Shown in pieces: positions 1-9,150 of a stretch of 64,000 nucleotides of DNA. How positions within the stretch are numbered: the stretch's first letter is position 1; every line of letters starts with the position of its first letter. The DNA comes from SXNM01 sp964586155 (GTDB lineage: Bacteria; Myxococcota_A; UBA9042): NCBI GenBank assembly GCA_964586155.1, contig CAZPHC010000033.1, positions 1 through 64,000 of the forward strand. Reading direction: 5' to 3'. The notes below the pieces were generated by a model that was not told the DNA's origin, made no database searches, and saw only the letters and a list, made by a program, of their open reading frames with translations. A program made the position numbers and the translations under genes.

Positions 1-528
1 GAGCGGCTGGCCATGTACCTGCAGGGCGTCGACTCGGTCTACGACCTGTGCTGGAGCGAGCTGGTCGACGGCACCCGCGTCAGCTACGGCCAGGTCAAGC
101 ATCAGGACGAGGTCGAGTTCTCGGCCCACAACTTCGAGCACGCCGACGTCGCGCTGCACCACATGCTTTTTGAGCAGTTCGAGGCCAGCGCGCTCAAGCT
201 CTGCCAGCTCGACCCGCCGTTGGTGCTGCCGGCCTATGACTACGTGATGAAGGCGAGCCACGCCTTCAACATCCTCGACGCCCGCGGCGCGATCTCGGTC
301 AGCGAGCGGCAGAAGTACATCCTGCGCGTGCGCAACCTGGCCCGCGCCTGCGCGCACGGCTACTACGACCTGCGCCACCGCCTCGGCCTGCCGATGCTGC
401 CCGAAGCCGAGCGCCAGGAGCGCCTCGACGCGTGGCAGAAGGCCAAGGAGGCGACGGCAGCCCGCGCCGCCAAGCAGGCCGCCAAGGGCCAGAAGAGTGG
501 GACGCAGGCTGCAGGGGGGGCGCAATGA
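1..528 (+). CDS. glyQ: Glycyl-tRNA synthetase alpha subunit (3' part)
   Basis: Class II aminoacyl-tRNA synthetase catalytic subunit that charges tRNA-Gly as an alpha2beta2 enzyme in the cytoplasm. The window opens inside the gene; the frame is open from base 1, so the true start lies upstream. The visible 175 residues carry the family signature MYLQGVDSVYDL at the start, then EFSAHNFEHADV, LVLPAYDYVMKASHAFNILDARGAISV and the helical end RNLARACAHGYYDLR. The C-terminus has an extra Ala/Lys-rich tail of about 30 residues that E. coli GlyQ does not have as I recall it. The stop overlaps the glyS start in an ATGA, so the two subunits are translationally coupled, as expected for a stoichiometric complex. 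Confidence 0.97.
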   Translation, partial: ERLAMYLQGVDSVYDLCWSELVDGTRVSYGQVKHQDEVEFSAHNFEHADVALHHMLFEQFEASALKLCQLDPPLVLPAYDYVMKASHAFNILDARGAISVSERQKYILRVRNLARACAHGYYDLRHRLGLPMLPEAERQERLDAWQKAKEATAARAAKQAAKGQKSGTQAAGGAQ

Positions 529-2684
529 GCGCGGTTTCGTCGAACGCAGCGCACGTGGATGTGCTGATCGAGCTCGGTGTCGAGGAGATCCCGGCCGGCG
601 TCGCGCCGAAGATGGCGGCCGCGCTGGCGGCGGCGCTCGAGAGCACGCTCGACGAGGCGGGCCTTGGCCGCGGCGCCACGACCGTGCTCGGCACCCCGCG
701 CCGGCTGACGGTGCACCTGGCTGCGGTGCAGAGCGCCCAGCCGGATCGCGAGCTCGAGATCCTGGGCCCGCCAGCGCGCGTCGCCTTCGACGCCGACGGC
801 AACCCGACGCGAGCCGCCGAGGGCTTCGTCAAGGGCCAGGGCGCCGGCCTCGACGCGCTGTACAAGACCACGACCGACAAGGGCGACTACGCGGCGCTGC
901 GGCGCTTCGAGCGTGGCCGCCCGCTGGCGACCCTGCTCGGCGAGGCGCTGCCGGGGCTGATCCGTGCGATCCCGAGCCCGAAGCGCATGCGCTGGGGCCG
1001 AGAACGCGACGCCTTCATTCGGCCGCTGCAGTGGATCGTCGCGCTGGCTGGCGACACCATCATCGACTGCCGCTTCGCCGATGTGCAGAGCGGCCGCAAC
1101 AGCCGCGGTCATCGCTTCTACGGTGAGCGCACCGACACCGGACCGGACGCGTTCGAGGGCGCGGTGGTGCCGATCTTGCGGGCCGATCTGGCGCTCTACC
1201 AGCACCTGCTGCGCGCGGCGTACGTCATGGTCGATCCGGCCGAGCGACGCGCCTCGATCCTCGCGGGCGCCCGGCAGAAGGCGGCCGAGGCCGGCGGCGC
1301 GCTGGTCGACGATCCCGAGACGCTCGAGGTCGTCACCTGGCTGGTCGAGTGGCCGACGTCGCTGCTCGGCAGCATCGCACCCGCGCTGCTGCGCGTGCCG
1401 GACGCCGTGACGCAGACGACGCTGCGCGAGAACCAGAAGCTCTTCACCGTTCGTGGCGCCGATGGCCGCCTGCTGCCGCGCTTCATCGCTACGGCCAACA
1501 CGCTGCACCCGGGCTCCGAGGCCACGATCGCCACCGGCAACGCCTACGTCGTCAGCGCGCGCATGGCGGACGCGGCCTTCTTCTACGACAGCGACCGTAG
1601 CAAGCCGCTGGCCGACTTCGTGCCGAAGCTCGCCGGCCGGACCTTCCTCGAAGGGCTCGGCAGCACGCTGGAGAAGGTCGCGCGCATCGAGGCCCTGTCG
1701 GGGCACCTGGTGCGCGAGCTGGCGCCGTCGGCGACCGCCGAGACGCTGCGCGCCGCCGCGCTGTGCAAGGCGGACCTCGTGACGCAGATGGTGTTCGAGT
1801 TCCCGGAGCTGCAGGGCATCATCGGCGAGGACTACGCCCTTGCCGCCGGCGAGCTGCCCGCCGTGGCCCAGGCGATCCGCGAGCACTACCTGCCGCGCGG
1901 CGCCAGCGACGATCTGCCCGTCGGCGACGCGGGCGCGATCGTCGGCCTCGCCGACCGGCTCGACACGATCGTCTGCGCGTTTGGCCTGGGCATGACGCCG
2001 TCGGGCAGCAACGACCCCTACGCCCTGCGCCGATCCGCGCTCGGTGTGCTGCGCGTGCTCGCCGGCCGTGGCTGGACCGCGCCCCTGCGCACGCTGGTCC
2101 AGCGGGCCGCCGACCAGCTGCCGGCTGACGCGCTCAAGGTCGACAAGGCCACGCTGGTGGCCGGCGTGCTCGACTTCTTCCGTGGGCGTCTGCGCTCCTG
2201 GCTCGCCGACGGCGACGCCGCGTTCCATGCGGTCGACACCGCCGAGGCCGTGCTCGACGCCGGCTTCGACGACGTGCCGAGCGTGTTCGAGCGCGCCAGC
2301 GCGCTGACCACCTTCCGCCAGGGCGCCGAGTTCGCGGCGCTCGCCGCGGGCTTCAAGCGCATCGGCAACCTCGCGCGCAAGGCCGACGCCGCCGATCTGG
2401 CCGCCGCCATCGACCCGGCGCTGTTCGAGTCCGACGCCGAGCGGGCGATGGCCGAGGCCGTCGCGGGCCTCGAAGCCGCGGTCGCGCACGCCATCGACGA
2501 CCGCCGCTTCGCCGACGCACTGCAGAAGCTCGCCTCGCTGCGGCCCCAGGTCGACGCGTTCTTCGACGGCGTGCTCGTCATGGCCGACGACGCGGCGGTC
2601 CGGCGCAACCGCCTGGCCCTGCTTGGCCGCGCGGCCTCCCTCTTCGCCCGGCTTGCGGACTTTGCCCGCATCCAACAGGCTTGA
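525..2684 (+). CDS. glyS: Glycyl-tRNA synthetase beta subunit
   Basis: Beta subunit (719 aa) of the tetrameric glycyl-tRNA synthetase; it contributes tRNA recognition. The ATG at 525 lies in an ATGA overlap with the glyQ stop and gives an N-terminus followed by the family-typical VLIELGVEEIPAGVAPKMA. Other recognisable blocks are LGTPRRLTVHL, RFPKPKRMRW-like SPKRMRWGRERDAFIRPLQWIV, TTLRENQKLFTVRG, EFPELQGIIGEDYAL and the late GLADRLDTIVCAFGLGMTPSGSNDPYALRR segment with an HD-like fold. Length and order match the family (about 690-720 aa). It is preceded by glyQ and followed after 4 bp by a lipoprotein gene, so the synthetase is probably co-transcribed with two envelope genes. Confidence 0.97.
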   Translation: MSAVSSNAAHVDVLIELGVEEIPAGVAPKMAAALAAALESTLDEAGLGRGATTVLGTPRRLTVHLAAVQSAQPDRELEILGPPARVAFDADGNPTRAAEGFVKGQGAGLDALYKTTTDKGDYAALRRFERGRPLATLLGEALPGLIRAIPSPKRMRWGRERDAFIRPLQWIVALAGDTIIDCRFADVQSGRNSRGHRFYGERTDTGPDAFEGAVVPILRADLALYQHLLRAAYVMVDPAERRASILAGARQKAAEAGGALVDDPETLEVVTWLVEWPTSLLGSIAPALLRVPDAVTQTTLRENQKLFTVRGADGRLLPRFIATANTLHPGSEATIATGNAYVVSARMADAAFFYDSDRSKPLADFVPKLAGRTFLEGLGSTLEKVARIEALSGHLVRELAPSATAETLRAAALCKADLVTQMVFEFPELQGIIGEDYALAAGELPAVAQAIREHYLPRGASDDLPVGDAGAIVGLADRLDTIVCAFGLGMTPSGSNDPYALRRSALGVLRVLAGRGWTAPLRTLVQRAADQLPADALKVDKATLVAGVLDFFRGRLRSWLADGDAAFHAVDTAEAVLDAGFDDVPSVFERASALTTFRQGAEFAALAAGFKRIGNLARKADAADLAAAIDPALFESDAERAMAEAVAGLEAAVAHAIDDRRFADALQKLASLRPQVDAFFDGVLVMADDAAVRRNRLALLGRAASLFARLADFARIQQA

Positions 2685-2688
2685 TCGG

Positions 2689-3954
2689 ATGCTGCGATCT
2701 TCCCGTCTCCGCGCCCCCTGTCACCGATCGACGCGCCCCTGGTCGGCGCTCGCTTCGGCCCTGGGCGTGGTCTGGCTGGCGGGCTGCGGTGCCGACTTCG
2801 TGCTGCCGCCCGACACCGGCACCGGCGTGCGCTACCCGGTCGCGCTCGCGGTCGATCCGAGCCAGCGCTGGCTCTACGCCGTCGGTGCCGACTTCGATCG
2901 CGCCTACCACGGCGGCGTGGTCGCGGTGGTCGACACGGTCAACGGCAAGATCGTGCAGCAGGGCCGGGTCGAGGTGCCGCCGTTCGCCTCCGCCGCGCTG
3001 CTGGACGTCGACACCGGCGCCGACGGCAAGCCGAGGCGCCGCCTGTGGGTGGCGGCGCGCGACGACGACTCGGTGACGATGATCGACGTCCAGGGCGGCG
3101 ACGACACCACGCCGCCGACCCTGCATTGCGGCGCCAGCGGCATGGTCGACTGCGCCTCGGCCTGGCGCATCGGCGGCGAGTTGACGGGCGACGAGGACCT
3201 CGGCGCCGATCCGGTGGCGCTGGCGATGCAGGTCGGCGACGACGGACGCCGCGTGCTGCATGTCGCCGCGACGGGCAACGGCAAGGTCACGCCGGTCGAG
3301 GTGCAGGACCGGGACGGTGGCGGCGTGCTGGCGACCCTGCTGCCCGGCCTCAACCTCGGCTCGGGCCTGGCCGCGCTGCTGGTGGCGCCGCTGTCGCAGC
3401 GGATCTACGTCGCGGATTCGCGGGCCAATCGGTTGCATTCCTATGGCCTGGACGACGACGGCAAGGGCGGCCTTCTGCCGACGACCTTCACCGGCGTCGG
3501 CCTGCCGCGGGCGAGCAGCTCGGAGTTCGGCCGCGGCGTCGCGCTCTCGTCCGACGAGGGCCGCGTCTATGTCGCCTACCGCAGCCCCAACGCGCTGCTC
3601 GTGATCGACGTCGCGCCGACGGCGACGGGCGAGCCGCACGACGTGCTGGTCGACGTGATCGGCCTCGGCGGTCGGCCAGCCCAGGTCGTCGTCGCGCCGG
3701 TCGGCCCGGGCGGTCGCGACCTCGTCTACGTCAGCTGCTTCGGCACCGACGACATCTGGGTCGTCGACCCCGAGCTGCGCCGGATCGTGGACGTCATCCG
3801 CCTGTCGCACTCGCCCTACGCGCTGGCGATCGCCAATGTGCCGGGGCGCGGCCGGATCCTCTACGCGGCGCTGTTTTCCAAGCACAAGATCGCGGCGATC
3901 CCGATCGACGCGAACGCGGCCAACCGCCATGACGTGCTGGAGACGATCCAATGA
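2689..3954 (+). CDS. Lipoprotein with beta-propeller-like (YVTN-type) repeats
   Basis: 421 aa, no assigned function. The ATG at 2689, four bases after glyS, gives an Arg-rich n-region, a hydrophobic segment and a clear lipobox (WLAGC, Cys about residue 31), so the product should be lipidated and exported. The body consists of repeated strands such as RWLYAVGADFDRA, SQRIYVADSRANRL, GRVYVAYRSPNALLVIDV, RDLVYVSCFGTDDIWVVDP and GRILYAALFSKHKIAAI, the pattern of YVTN/NHL-like propeller blades. No catalytic motif is visible. Its stop overlaps the start of the next lipoprotein gene by four bases (ATGA), so the two are probably made together and may interact. A propeller interaction scaffold is inferred from repeats only. 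Confidence 0.8.
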   Translation: MLRSSRLRAPCHRSTRPWSALASALGVVWLAGCGADFVLPPDTGTGVRYPVALAVDPSQRWLYAVGADFDRAYHGGVVAVVDTVNGKIVQQGRVEVPPFASAALLDVDTGADGKPRRRLWVAARDDDSVTMIDVQGGDDTTPPTLHCGASGMVDCASAWRIGGELTGDEDLGADPVALAMQVGDDGRRVLHVAATGNGKVTPVEVQDRDGGGVLATLLPGLNLGSGLAALLVAPLSQRIYVADSRANRLHSYGLDDDGKGGLLPTTFTGVGLPRASSSEFGRGVALSSDEGRVYVAYRSPNALLVIDVAPTATGEPHDVLVDVIGLGGRPAQVVVAPVGPGGRDLVYVSCFGTDDIWVVDPELRRIVDVIRLSHSPYALAIANVPGRGRILYAALFSKHKIAAIPIDANAANRHDVLETIQ

Positions 3955-6659
3955 TGCGCGCCCTCGGTCCCTGGCTCGCGCCGGCGCTGCTCGGCCTGTC
4001 CGCGCTGGTGTCGGCGTGCACGACGACCACGCCGGCCGTCAGCGACGCGCTGCGCAACCCACGCTCGATCGCCCTGCTCTGCCAGACCGCCGACGGCCCC
4101 AAGCCGATCGCCGCATGCAAGGCCGGCAGCGACGTGCGCGCCTACATCAGCGGCGGCAGCATCGGCTCGATCGCCATCGCCAATCCGGCCGCTTCGAGCT
4201 GGGTCGACACCGACCTCTCGATCCCGGGCTTCACGCCCAAGATGGTCGGCGATCTGCCCCAGGCGCTGGTCGCTGACCCGCTCGACGGCAGCGTGCTCTA
4301 TTTCGGTCTCGGGCTGCAGCCACGCTTGGGCCGCCTGCGCCTGCCGGAGCTGGCGATCGACTGGCTCGACCTGGGTTTCGTCCCGGCGGCGTTGGTCGCC
4401 GCGAGCAGCGACGGCGCGACGGTGCTCTGGGCCGCCGATCCCACCGGCGCTTCGGTCTGGACCGTGCCGGTCAAGGCCTTCGACGGCGGCGCGACACCGA
4501 CGCGGATCGACGTCGGCGGCTCGCCCTGGTCGATCGCCGTCAGCGCGCAGGATGGCCGCGCCTTCATCGGCCACCTCGCCCACGACCACCTCACGATCGT
4601 CGGCGCCGACGGCAAGGTCGATCGCCACATCAGCCTCGGCGCCCAATGCGGTGACGGCCTCGACAACGACGGCGACGGCAAGACCGATCGCGCCGATCCG
4701 GGCTGCGACGACCAACTCGACATGGTCGAAGGCGATGCCGAGCTCGGCGCCCTATGCAGCGACAACCTCGACAACGACGGCGACGGCCACATCGACGCGC
4801 TGGATCCCGGCTGTGCCGCCACGCCCACGGTGGACGCGTGCCGCAACGGCATCGATGACGACGGCGACGGCAAGACCGACTTCCCCGACGATCCGGGCTG
4901 CATCGGCTTTGGCGGCACCAGCGAGGCGATGGACGCGAGCAGCTGCGGCGACGGTCTCGACAACGACGGCGACGGCAAGACCGACTTCCCCGACGACAGC
5001 GACTGCGCCTCGGCCAGCGCCGACAGCGAACGCCAGGCCACGGCCGACAGCGCCATCGGCCCGTGCAACGACGGCCTGGACAACGACGGCGACGGCAAGA
5101 CCGACTTCCCCGACGACGGCGACTGCGCCGCGGCCCGCGATGGCGGCGAGCTGCGCCTGCCCTGCGCCGACGGCGTCGACAACGATGGCGACGGCAAGAC
5201 CGACCTGGACGACGAGGCCTGCATCCACCGCGGATCGCCGGCCGAGGTCGCCGATGCGCGCGATCCGGTGCCGACGCTCTCGCTCACCGCCGATGGCAGC
5301 CTGCTCTTCATCGGTCACCGCGCCCGCAGCGCGCTGCAGGTGCTCGACACCAAGACGATGACGCTGCTGGCGCCCGCGCACGGCAGCACGACGCCGTTCT
5401 TGCGCCCATCACGCCTGGACGCCCGCGACGGGCTCGTCGGCCTGTCGCTGCCCAACCCGCCGCTGGCGATGGCCCAGATCGAGCTCGACGGCCGACCGGC
5501 GCTGGCGATGACGCTCTCGCTGACGGGCCTGGTCCTGGCCCAGATCGAGGCTGCGCCCGCCGAGGGTTCGACCGCCTCGGTCGGTGAGCGCTCGATCGCC
5601 CTGCGCGAGCAGTCCGAGACGCCGGCCACGACCGCGACCAAGCCCTCGCTGACGGTGGGCAACGTCGGCATCGACCTCGGTGGGGTCGCCCCCAGCCGCT
5701 ACGCCAACCCCGGCGCGCTCGACACCGACAACGACGTGCGCTACTTCGGCCTGGTGCCGAGCGACGAGCTGCAGGACCACCGCACCGAGATCTGGCGCAT
5801 GGTCTACCAGGGACGGATCCCCGGCAGCGCGCGCAACGCGGGCCGGATCGTCACGCCGACCTTGCTGGTCGATCCGGCCGCGGATTTCTGCCAGATGGGC
5901 GTCGTCCCGGGCGACCTGCTGCTGCTGCATCGCGACGCCGACGCCCTCGAATGCAGCGGCATGCCCGCCGGTACCACGCGTTGGCGCGTCGCCAAGGTCG
6001 GGGTCGATCGCCTCTGGATCGAGGCGGGCAGCGGCACGGTCGACGCCGCCGTCACCAGCGCCAACCAGCTCGACCCACCGACCTCCACCCCGGTCGCCGC
6101 GCTGGCCCCGGGCTGCTTCGTCGACGGCGGTGCCCGCTACGAGGTCCGCGCCGACGGCTGGCTGGTCATCGGCAGCCGCAGCGGCCTGCTCTCGCGGCGT
6201 GGGCGTCGCGACGCGCTCTGCGCCGACTGGAGCAACGACGATCCGCTGATGGCTGCGCGCATCGTGGAGCCGACGCTCAAGGCCGGCGCCGAACCCGCCA
6301 ACTGTCCGCTGTTGGCCGAGGACCTGAGCGAGCGCATGGAGCAGCGACCCTACGGTGGCGGCGCGGCGGGGCCGACGACGCCGTTCGCCAACGCGGTGTT
6401 CCGCCTGCAGATGCAGCCTGGCTGCGTCGCCAGCGACGTCCCCGGCGAGGCACCGCACCTGTTGCCGTCGATGCGTGACGCGACCTGGCGCTACGCCGTG
6501 TTCGCGGGCATCCAGCCGCGCGTGATCAATGTCGGCGCAGCGGCGGTCGCGATCGCAGCAGCGCCGCAGCTCGGCATCCTCTACGTCGTCGAGCAGGGCA
6601 CGGGCGTGCTCGAGGTCGTCGACATCGCCCGGGCCGTCGTCGCGTCGGTGCTCGAGTAG
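3951..6659 (+). CDS. Large lipoprotein with six acidic DNDGDGKTD repeats
   Basis: 902 aa. The N-terminus has a signal peptide ending in a lipobox (LVSAC, Cys about 23), so it is an exported lipoprotein. Residues about 30-230 and 425-560 look like propeller strands (for example GSIGSIAIANP, GRAFIGHLAHDHLTIVG, LLFIGHRARSALQVLDTKT). Between them sits an array of six units of roughly 30 residues, each starting Cys-x-[DN]-G-[LIV]-D-N-D-G-D-G-[KH]-x-D and closing with another Cys. This D-x-D-G-D-G spacing is the kind used for calcium binding (thrombospondin type 3/EF-loop-like), with paired cysteines likely to form disulfides. The C-terminal 340 residues are of unknown fold and end in another propeller-like strand (LGILYVVEQGTGVLEVVDI). 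It overlaps the preceding lipoprotein gene by 4 bp. Function unknown. Confidence 0.82.
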   Translation: MMRALGPWLAPALLGLSALVSACTTTTPAVSDALRNPRSIALLCQTADGPKPIAACKAGSDVRAYISGGSIGSIAIANPAASSWVDTDLSIPGFTPKMVGDLPQALVADPLDGSVLYFGLGLQPRLGRLRLPELAIDWLDLGFVPAALVAASSDGATVLWAADPTGASVWTVPVKAFDGGATPTRIDVGGSPWSIAVSAQDGRAFIGHLAHDHLTIVGADGKVDRHISLGAQCGDGLDNDGDGKTDRADPGCDDQLDMVEGDAELGALCSDNLDNDGDGHIDALDPGCAATPTVDACRNGIDDDGDGKTDFPDDPGCIGFGGTSEAMDASSCGDGLDNDGDGKTDFPDDSDCASASADSERQATADSAIGPCNDGLDNDGDGKTDFPDDGDCAAARDGGELRLPCADGVDNDGDGKTDLDDEACIHRGSPAEVADARDPVPTLSLTADGSLLFIGHRARSALQVLDTKTMTLLAPAHGSTTPFLRPSRLDARDGLVGLSLPNPPLAMAQIELDGRPALAMTLSLTGLVLAQIEAAPAEGSTASVGERSIALREQSETPATTATKPSLTVGNVGIDLGGVAPSRYANPGALDTDNDVRYFGLVPSDELQDHRTEIWRMVYQGRIPGSARNAGRIVTPTLLVDPAADFCQMGVVPGDLLLLHRDADALECSGMPAGTTRWRVAKVGVDRLWIEAGSGTVDAAVTSANQLDPPTSTPVAALAPGCFVDGGARYEVRADGWLVIGSRSGLLSRRGRRDALCADWSNDDPLMAARIVEPTLKAGAEPANCPLLAEDLSERMEQRPYGGGAAGPTTPFANAVFRLQMQPGCVASDVPGEAPHLLPSMRDATWRYAVFAGIQPRVINVGAAAVAIAAAPQLGILYVVEQGTGVLEVVDIARAVVASVLE
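4647..5222 (+). repeat. Six tandem codon-level repeats encoding Cys-flanked DNDGDGKTD units
   Basis: Within the lipoprotein gene at 3951-6659, six imperfect copies encode units beginning CGDGLDNDGDGKTD, CSDNLDNDGDGHID, CRNGIDDDGDGKTD, CGDGLDNDGDGKTD, CNDGLDNDGDGKTD and CADGVDNDGDGKTD. The core nucleotide string gacaacgacggcgacggcaa recurs with few changes. Spacing is not constant, so this is a protein-level repeat that still shows recent DNA-level copying in units 3 to 5 (all continue into DFPDD). Confidence 0.9.
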
Positions 6660-6684
6660 CGTCAGCGTCACGAGCCTGTCAGCG

Positions 6685-8145
6685 TCACGGCCCGGGGCTG
6701 TCCCCGGCGGGCCCGACCCGCTGCACCGCGACCCCCAGCTCGCCACGAGCCAAGATCACCTGCAGCTGCGCGCCGACCGTGGTCGCCGCGGCGTCGTGCA
6801 ACAGCGCCCCGCTGGTGGGATCGCGGACGATGGCGAAGCCGCGCTGCAGCGCCAGCCGCGGGTCCAACGCCTGCAGCCGCGCTTGCAGCACCGCAAGCCG
6901 CTGACGCGGCCGCGCGAGCAGGCGGTCGCCGCCGCCGACGGCGAGCAACCGGCTGTCGAGGCGGGCCAGACGTCGTCGGGCGCGACCATCCTGCAGCGGC
7001 GCCGCAGCAGCCAGCCGCCCGAGCAGGCGCTGCAGGGCCAGACGCCCGGCCGCCAGCCTGCGTCGCGGATCTGCGCGCTCCAAGCGCAGGCGCAGCGCGT
7101 CGACGCGGCGTCGGCGCCGCGTGGTGCCGCCCAGCGCCGCGCCGGCAAGGCGGCGGCCGAGCTGATCGAGCGCGGCCGCCCTCTCTGCGGTCAGACGATC
7201 GCCAGAGAGTCGCGACGCGAGCAGCGACCACTCGCGGCGATCGCGCAGCAGCTGCCGCCGCAGCAGGCCCTCGGCGCGGCGGCGCAGCTCGTCGAGCCGC
7301 CCCTGCAGGTCCGTCAGGCGCGGCACCACCATCTCGGCGGCGGCGGTCGGCGTCGGTGCGCGCACGTCGGCGACCAGATCCGAGAGCAGCGTGTCGGTCT
7401 CGTGGCCAACGGCGCTGACGACCGGCGTGACGCAGGCCGCGATCGCGCGGGCGACGATCTCCTCGTGGAAGGCCCACAGGTCCTCGATCGAGCCGCCGCC
7501 GCGACCGACGATGATGACGTCGCACAGGCCGCTCTGGTCGAGGCGGGTCAAGGCCTCGGCGACGCTGGCGCCGGCGCCAGGGCCCTGGACCTTGGCCGGG
7601 GCGACCAGGACGCGCACGGGGTAGCGATCGTGCAGCACACGCAGCATGTCGCGCAGGGCGGCGCCGCCCGGGGCCGTGACGATGCCGACGGTCTTGGGCA
7701 GCGGTGGCAACGGCTTCTTGCGCGTGGCGTCGAACAGGCCCTCGGCCTGCAGCTGCTGGCGAAGGCGTTGCAGCGCGGCCCAGAGCGCGCCGATGCCCGC
7801 GCGCTCGACCTTCGCCACGACCAGCGAGTAGGTCCCGCCCTGGACCCAGACGTCGAGGTCGCCGGTGCAGATCACCTGGTCGCCGTCGCGCAGCTCGATC
7901 CGCTGCCGCTGCATCGTCGAGCGCCAGATCACGGCCCGCAGGCGGCTGCGCTCGTCCTTGAGCTCGAAGTAGAGGTGCCCCGACGACGCCCGCGGCTGGC
8001 TGACCTCGCCCTGGACGCGCAGGCCGCGCAGATCGCGGACGCGGCCGGCGATCTCCTGGTTGGTGCGGGTCGGCGTCCACAGCTGGGTCGGCTCAGCCTG
8101 CCAGCCGCCGCCATCCGCCTCGCGATCGTCGTCGTTCCAGCTCAT
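6685..8145 (-). CDS. xseA: Exodeoxyribonuclease VII large subunit
   Basis: Large catalytic subunit (486 aa) of ExoVII, a cytoplasmic single-strand-specific exonuclease. An N-terminal OB-fold region contains GEVSQPRASSGHLYFELKDERSRLRAVIWR; the catalytic core contains KTVGIVTAPGGAALRDM, VIIVGRGGGSIEDLWAFHEE and VVSAVGHETDTLLSDLVADVRAPTPTAAAE, all classic XseA blocks. The C-terminal third is an Arg/Leu-rich long helical region, as in the family. ATG at 8145 is preferred because the family homology begins soon after it; an upstream in-frame start at 8181 adds only 12 unremarkable residues. No xseB is next to it; the small subunit gene must be elsewhere or is too diverged for me to see. Confidence 0.95.
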   Translation of the reverse strand: MSWNDDDREADGGGWQAEPTQLWTPTRTNQEIAGRVRDLRGLRVQGEVSQPRASSGHLYFELKDERSRLRAVIWRSTMQRQRIELRDGDQVICTGDLDVWVQGGTYSLVVAKVERAGIGALWAALQRLRQQLQAEGLFDATRKKPLPPLPKTVGIVTAPGGAALRDMLRVLHDRYPVRVLVAPAKVQGPGAGASVAEALTRLDQSGLCDVIIVGRGGGSIEDLWAFHEEIVARAIAACVTPVVSAVGHETDTLLSDLVADVRAPTPTAAAEMVVPRLTDLQGRLDELRRRAEGLLRRQLLRDRREWSLLASRLSGDRLTAERAAALDQLGRRLAGAALGGTTRRRRRVDALRLRLERADPRRRLAAGRLALQRLLGRLAAAAPLQDGRARRRLARLDSRLLAVGGGDRLLARPRQRLAVLQARLQALDPRLALQRGFAIVRDPTSGALLHDAAATTVGAQLQVILARGELGVAVQRVGPAGDSPGP

Positions 8146-8241
8146 GGCCGCAGCGTAGGCGGTGTGGACACGGCCGGGCAAGCGCCTGGGCCGGCGTTCG
8201 CGCCGTGCGCGGGTGGGATGGCGGGCTGCAGCGCGCCGGGC

Positions 8242-9150
8242 TCAGCCCGCGCTGCCACGCGGTTGGACGGCGACGCCGAGCTGGCGCCGCGCCTCGTCGA
8301 GCCGCGCGCGGCTCAGCCGCCAGGCTGATCGCGCCTCGAACTCGCTGGCCGGGCGATCGGCGCGCGCCTTGCCGTCGCGTGTCTCCATCGTGAACAGCAG
8401 CGAGACGCCCTGCAGGTCGGTCTGCTCGCCGACGATGGCGAAGGTCGGCGCGCCGCGGTGCTTGCGGTCGGCGACGAGCACGAGATCGCCGGCGCGCCAG
8501 CGGCTGTCGTCGCCGGCGTCGATGCGCTCGGCGAAGGTGTCGAGGAACACGGCCAACGTCTCGACGTCGAGCACGCGGTTCGGATCGATGTCGCCGGCGC
8601 CCTGGCGGCCCGACAGCCCGTAGCGCCGCGGCTCGCGCACGCGGTGGGCAATCAAGGCCGCGCGCAGCGGGAACGCGACCTGATCGAGCGCACGCTCGAT
8701 CAGATCGGCCGAGTTGCCACGCAGGGCGCGCAGATCCGGCACCGAGCCACGGGTCGGGCGCACGCCACGCGCGATCGCGTCGCGGGCGGCAGCGATCAGG
8801 GCGCGACGGGTCGGATCCATCGGTGCGTCGGCGCCGATCGATGCGCGCGGTGCCGGCAGCGAGGCCTCTGCCGGACCGCCAGCCTTGGTCGCCGCCGCGC
8901 GGCTGTCGCCGTCGCTCGGGCCGGCGCTGCTCGGCCGCGGCCCGGGAGCGCCGATGGCCGCAGGTGGCAGCGTCTCCTGCCCGGGCTGGGTGGCCCCCAG
9001 GTAGCGGCCCGTGGACAGATCGCCGCCGATCTCGACGATCCAGAGCCAGCCGCCACCGACCAGGGCCGTGAGGAGCGCCACACGCTTCCAGACGCCGAAA
9101 TCCCGGCGCCGAACGCGATGGTTGCCCAACACTGGCCCTGCACGCCGCAT
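8242..9150 (-). CDS. Membrane-anchored DUF1287-like protein without a cysteine
   Basis: 302 aa. Residues about 22-42 form one hydrophobic segment (ALLTALVGGGWLWIVEIGG), giving a probable N-in inner-membrane anchor, followed by a Pro/Ala/Gly-rich linker to about residue 110. The C-terminal domain (about 125-270) has the layout I associate with DUF1287/NlpC-P60-like proteins: a GNSADLIERAL helix, GAGDIDPNRVLDVETLAVFLDTF, then a strand pair RWRAGDLVLVADR and GAPTFAIVGEQ. The position where such enzymes carry a nucleophilic Cys reads Ser here, and the whole protein has no cysteine, so a peptidase activity is unlikely if the relationship is right. It lies 96 bp upstream of xseA on the same strand and is divergent from the VKOR fusion gene. 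Family call moderate to low. Confidence 0.6.
   Translation of the reverse strand: MRRAGPVLGNHRVRRRDFGVWKRVALLTALVGGGWLWIVEIGGDLSTGRYLGATQPGQETLPPAAIGAPGPRPSSAGPSDGDSRAAATKAGGPAEASLPAPRASIGADAPMDPTRRALIAAARDAIARGVRPTRGSVPDLRALRGNSADLIERALDQVAFPLRAALIAHRVREPRRYGLSGRQGAGDIDPNRVLDVETLAVFLDTFAERIDAGDDSRWRAGDLVLVADRKHRGAPTFAIVGEQTDLQGVSLLFTMETRDGKARADRPASEFEARSAWRLSRARLDEARRQLGVAVQPRGSAG

Noticed and set aside
363..2675. A 770-codon minus-strand frame opposite glyS
   Set aside because: Low-complexity Arg/Gly/Ala composition and no motif; glyS on the sense strand is unambiguous.
6529..8328. A 599-codon plus-strand frame across xseA
   Set aside because: Shadow of xseA; runs through the 3' end of the lipoprotein gene and has no motifs.
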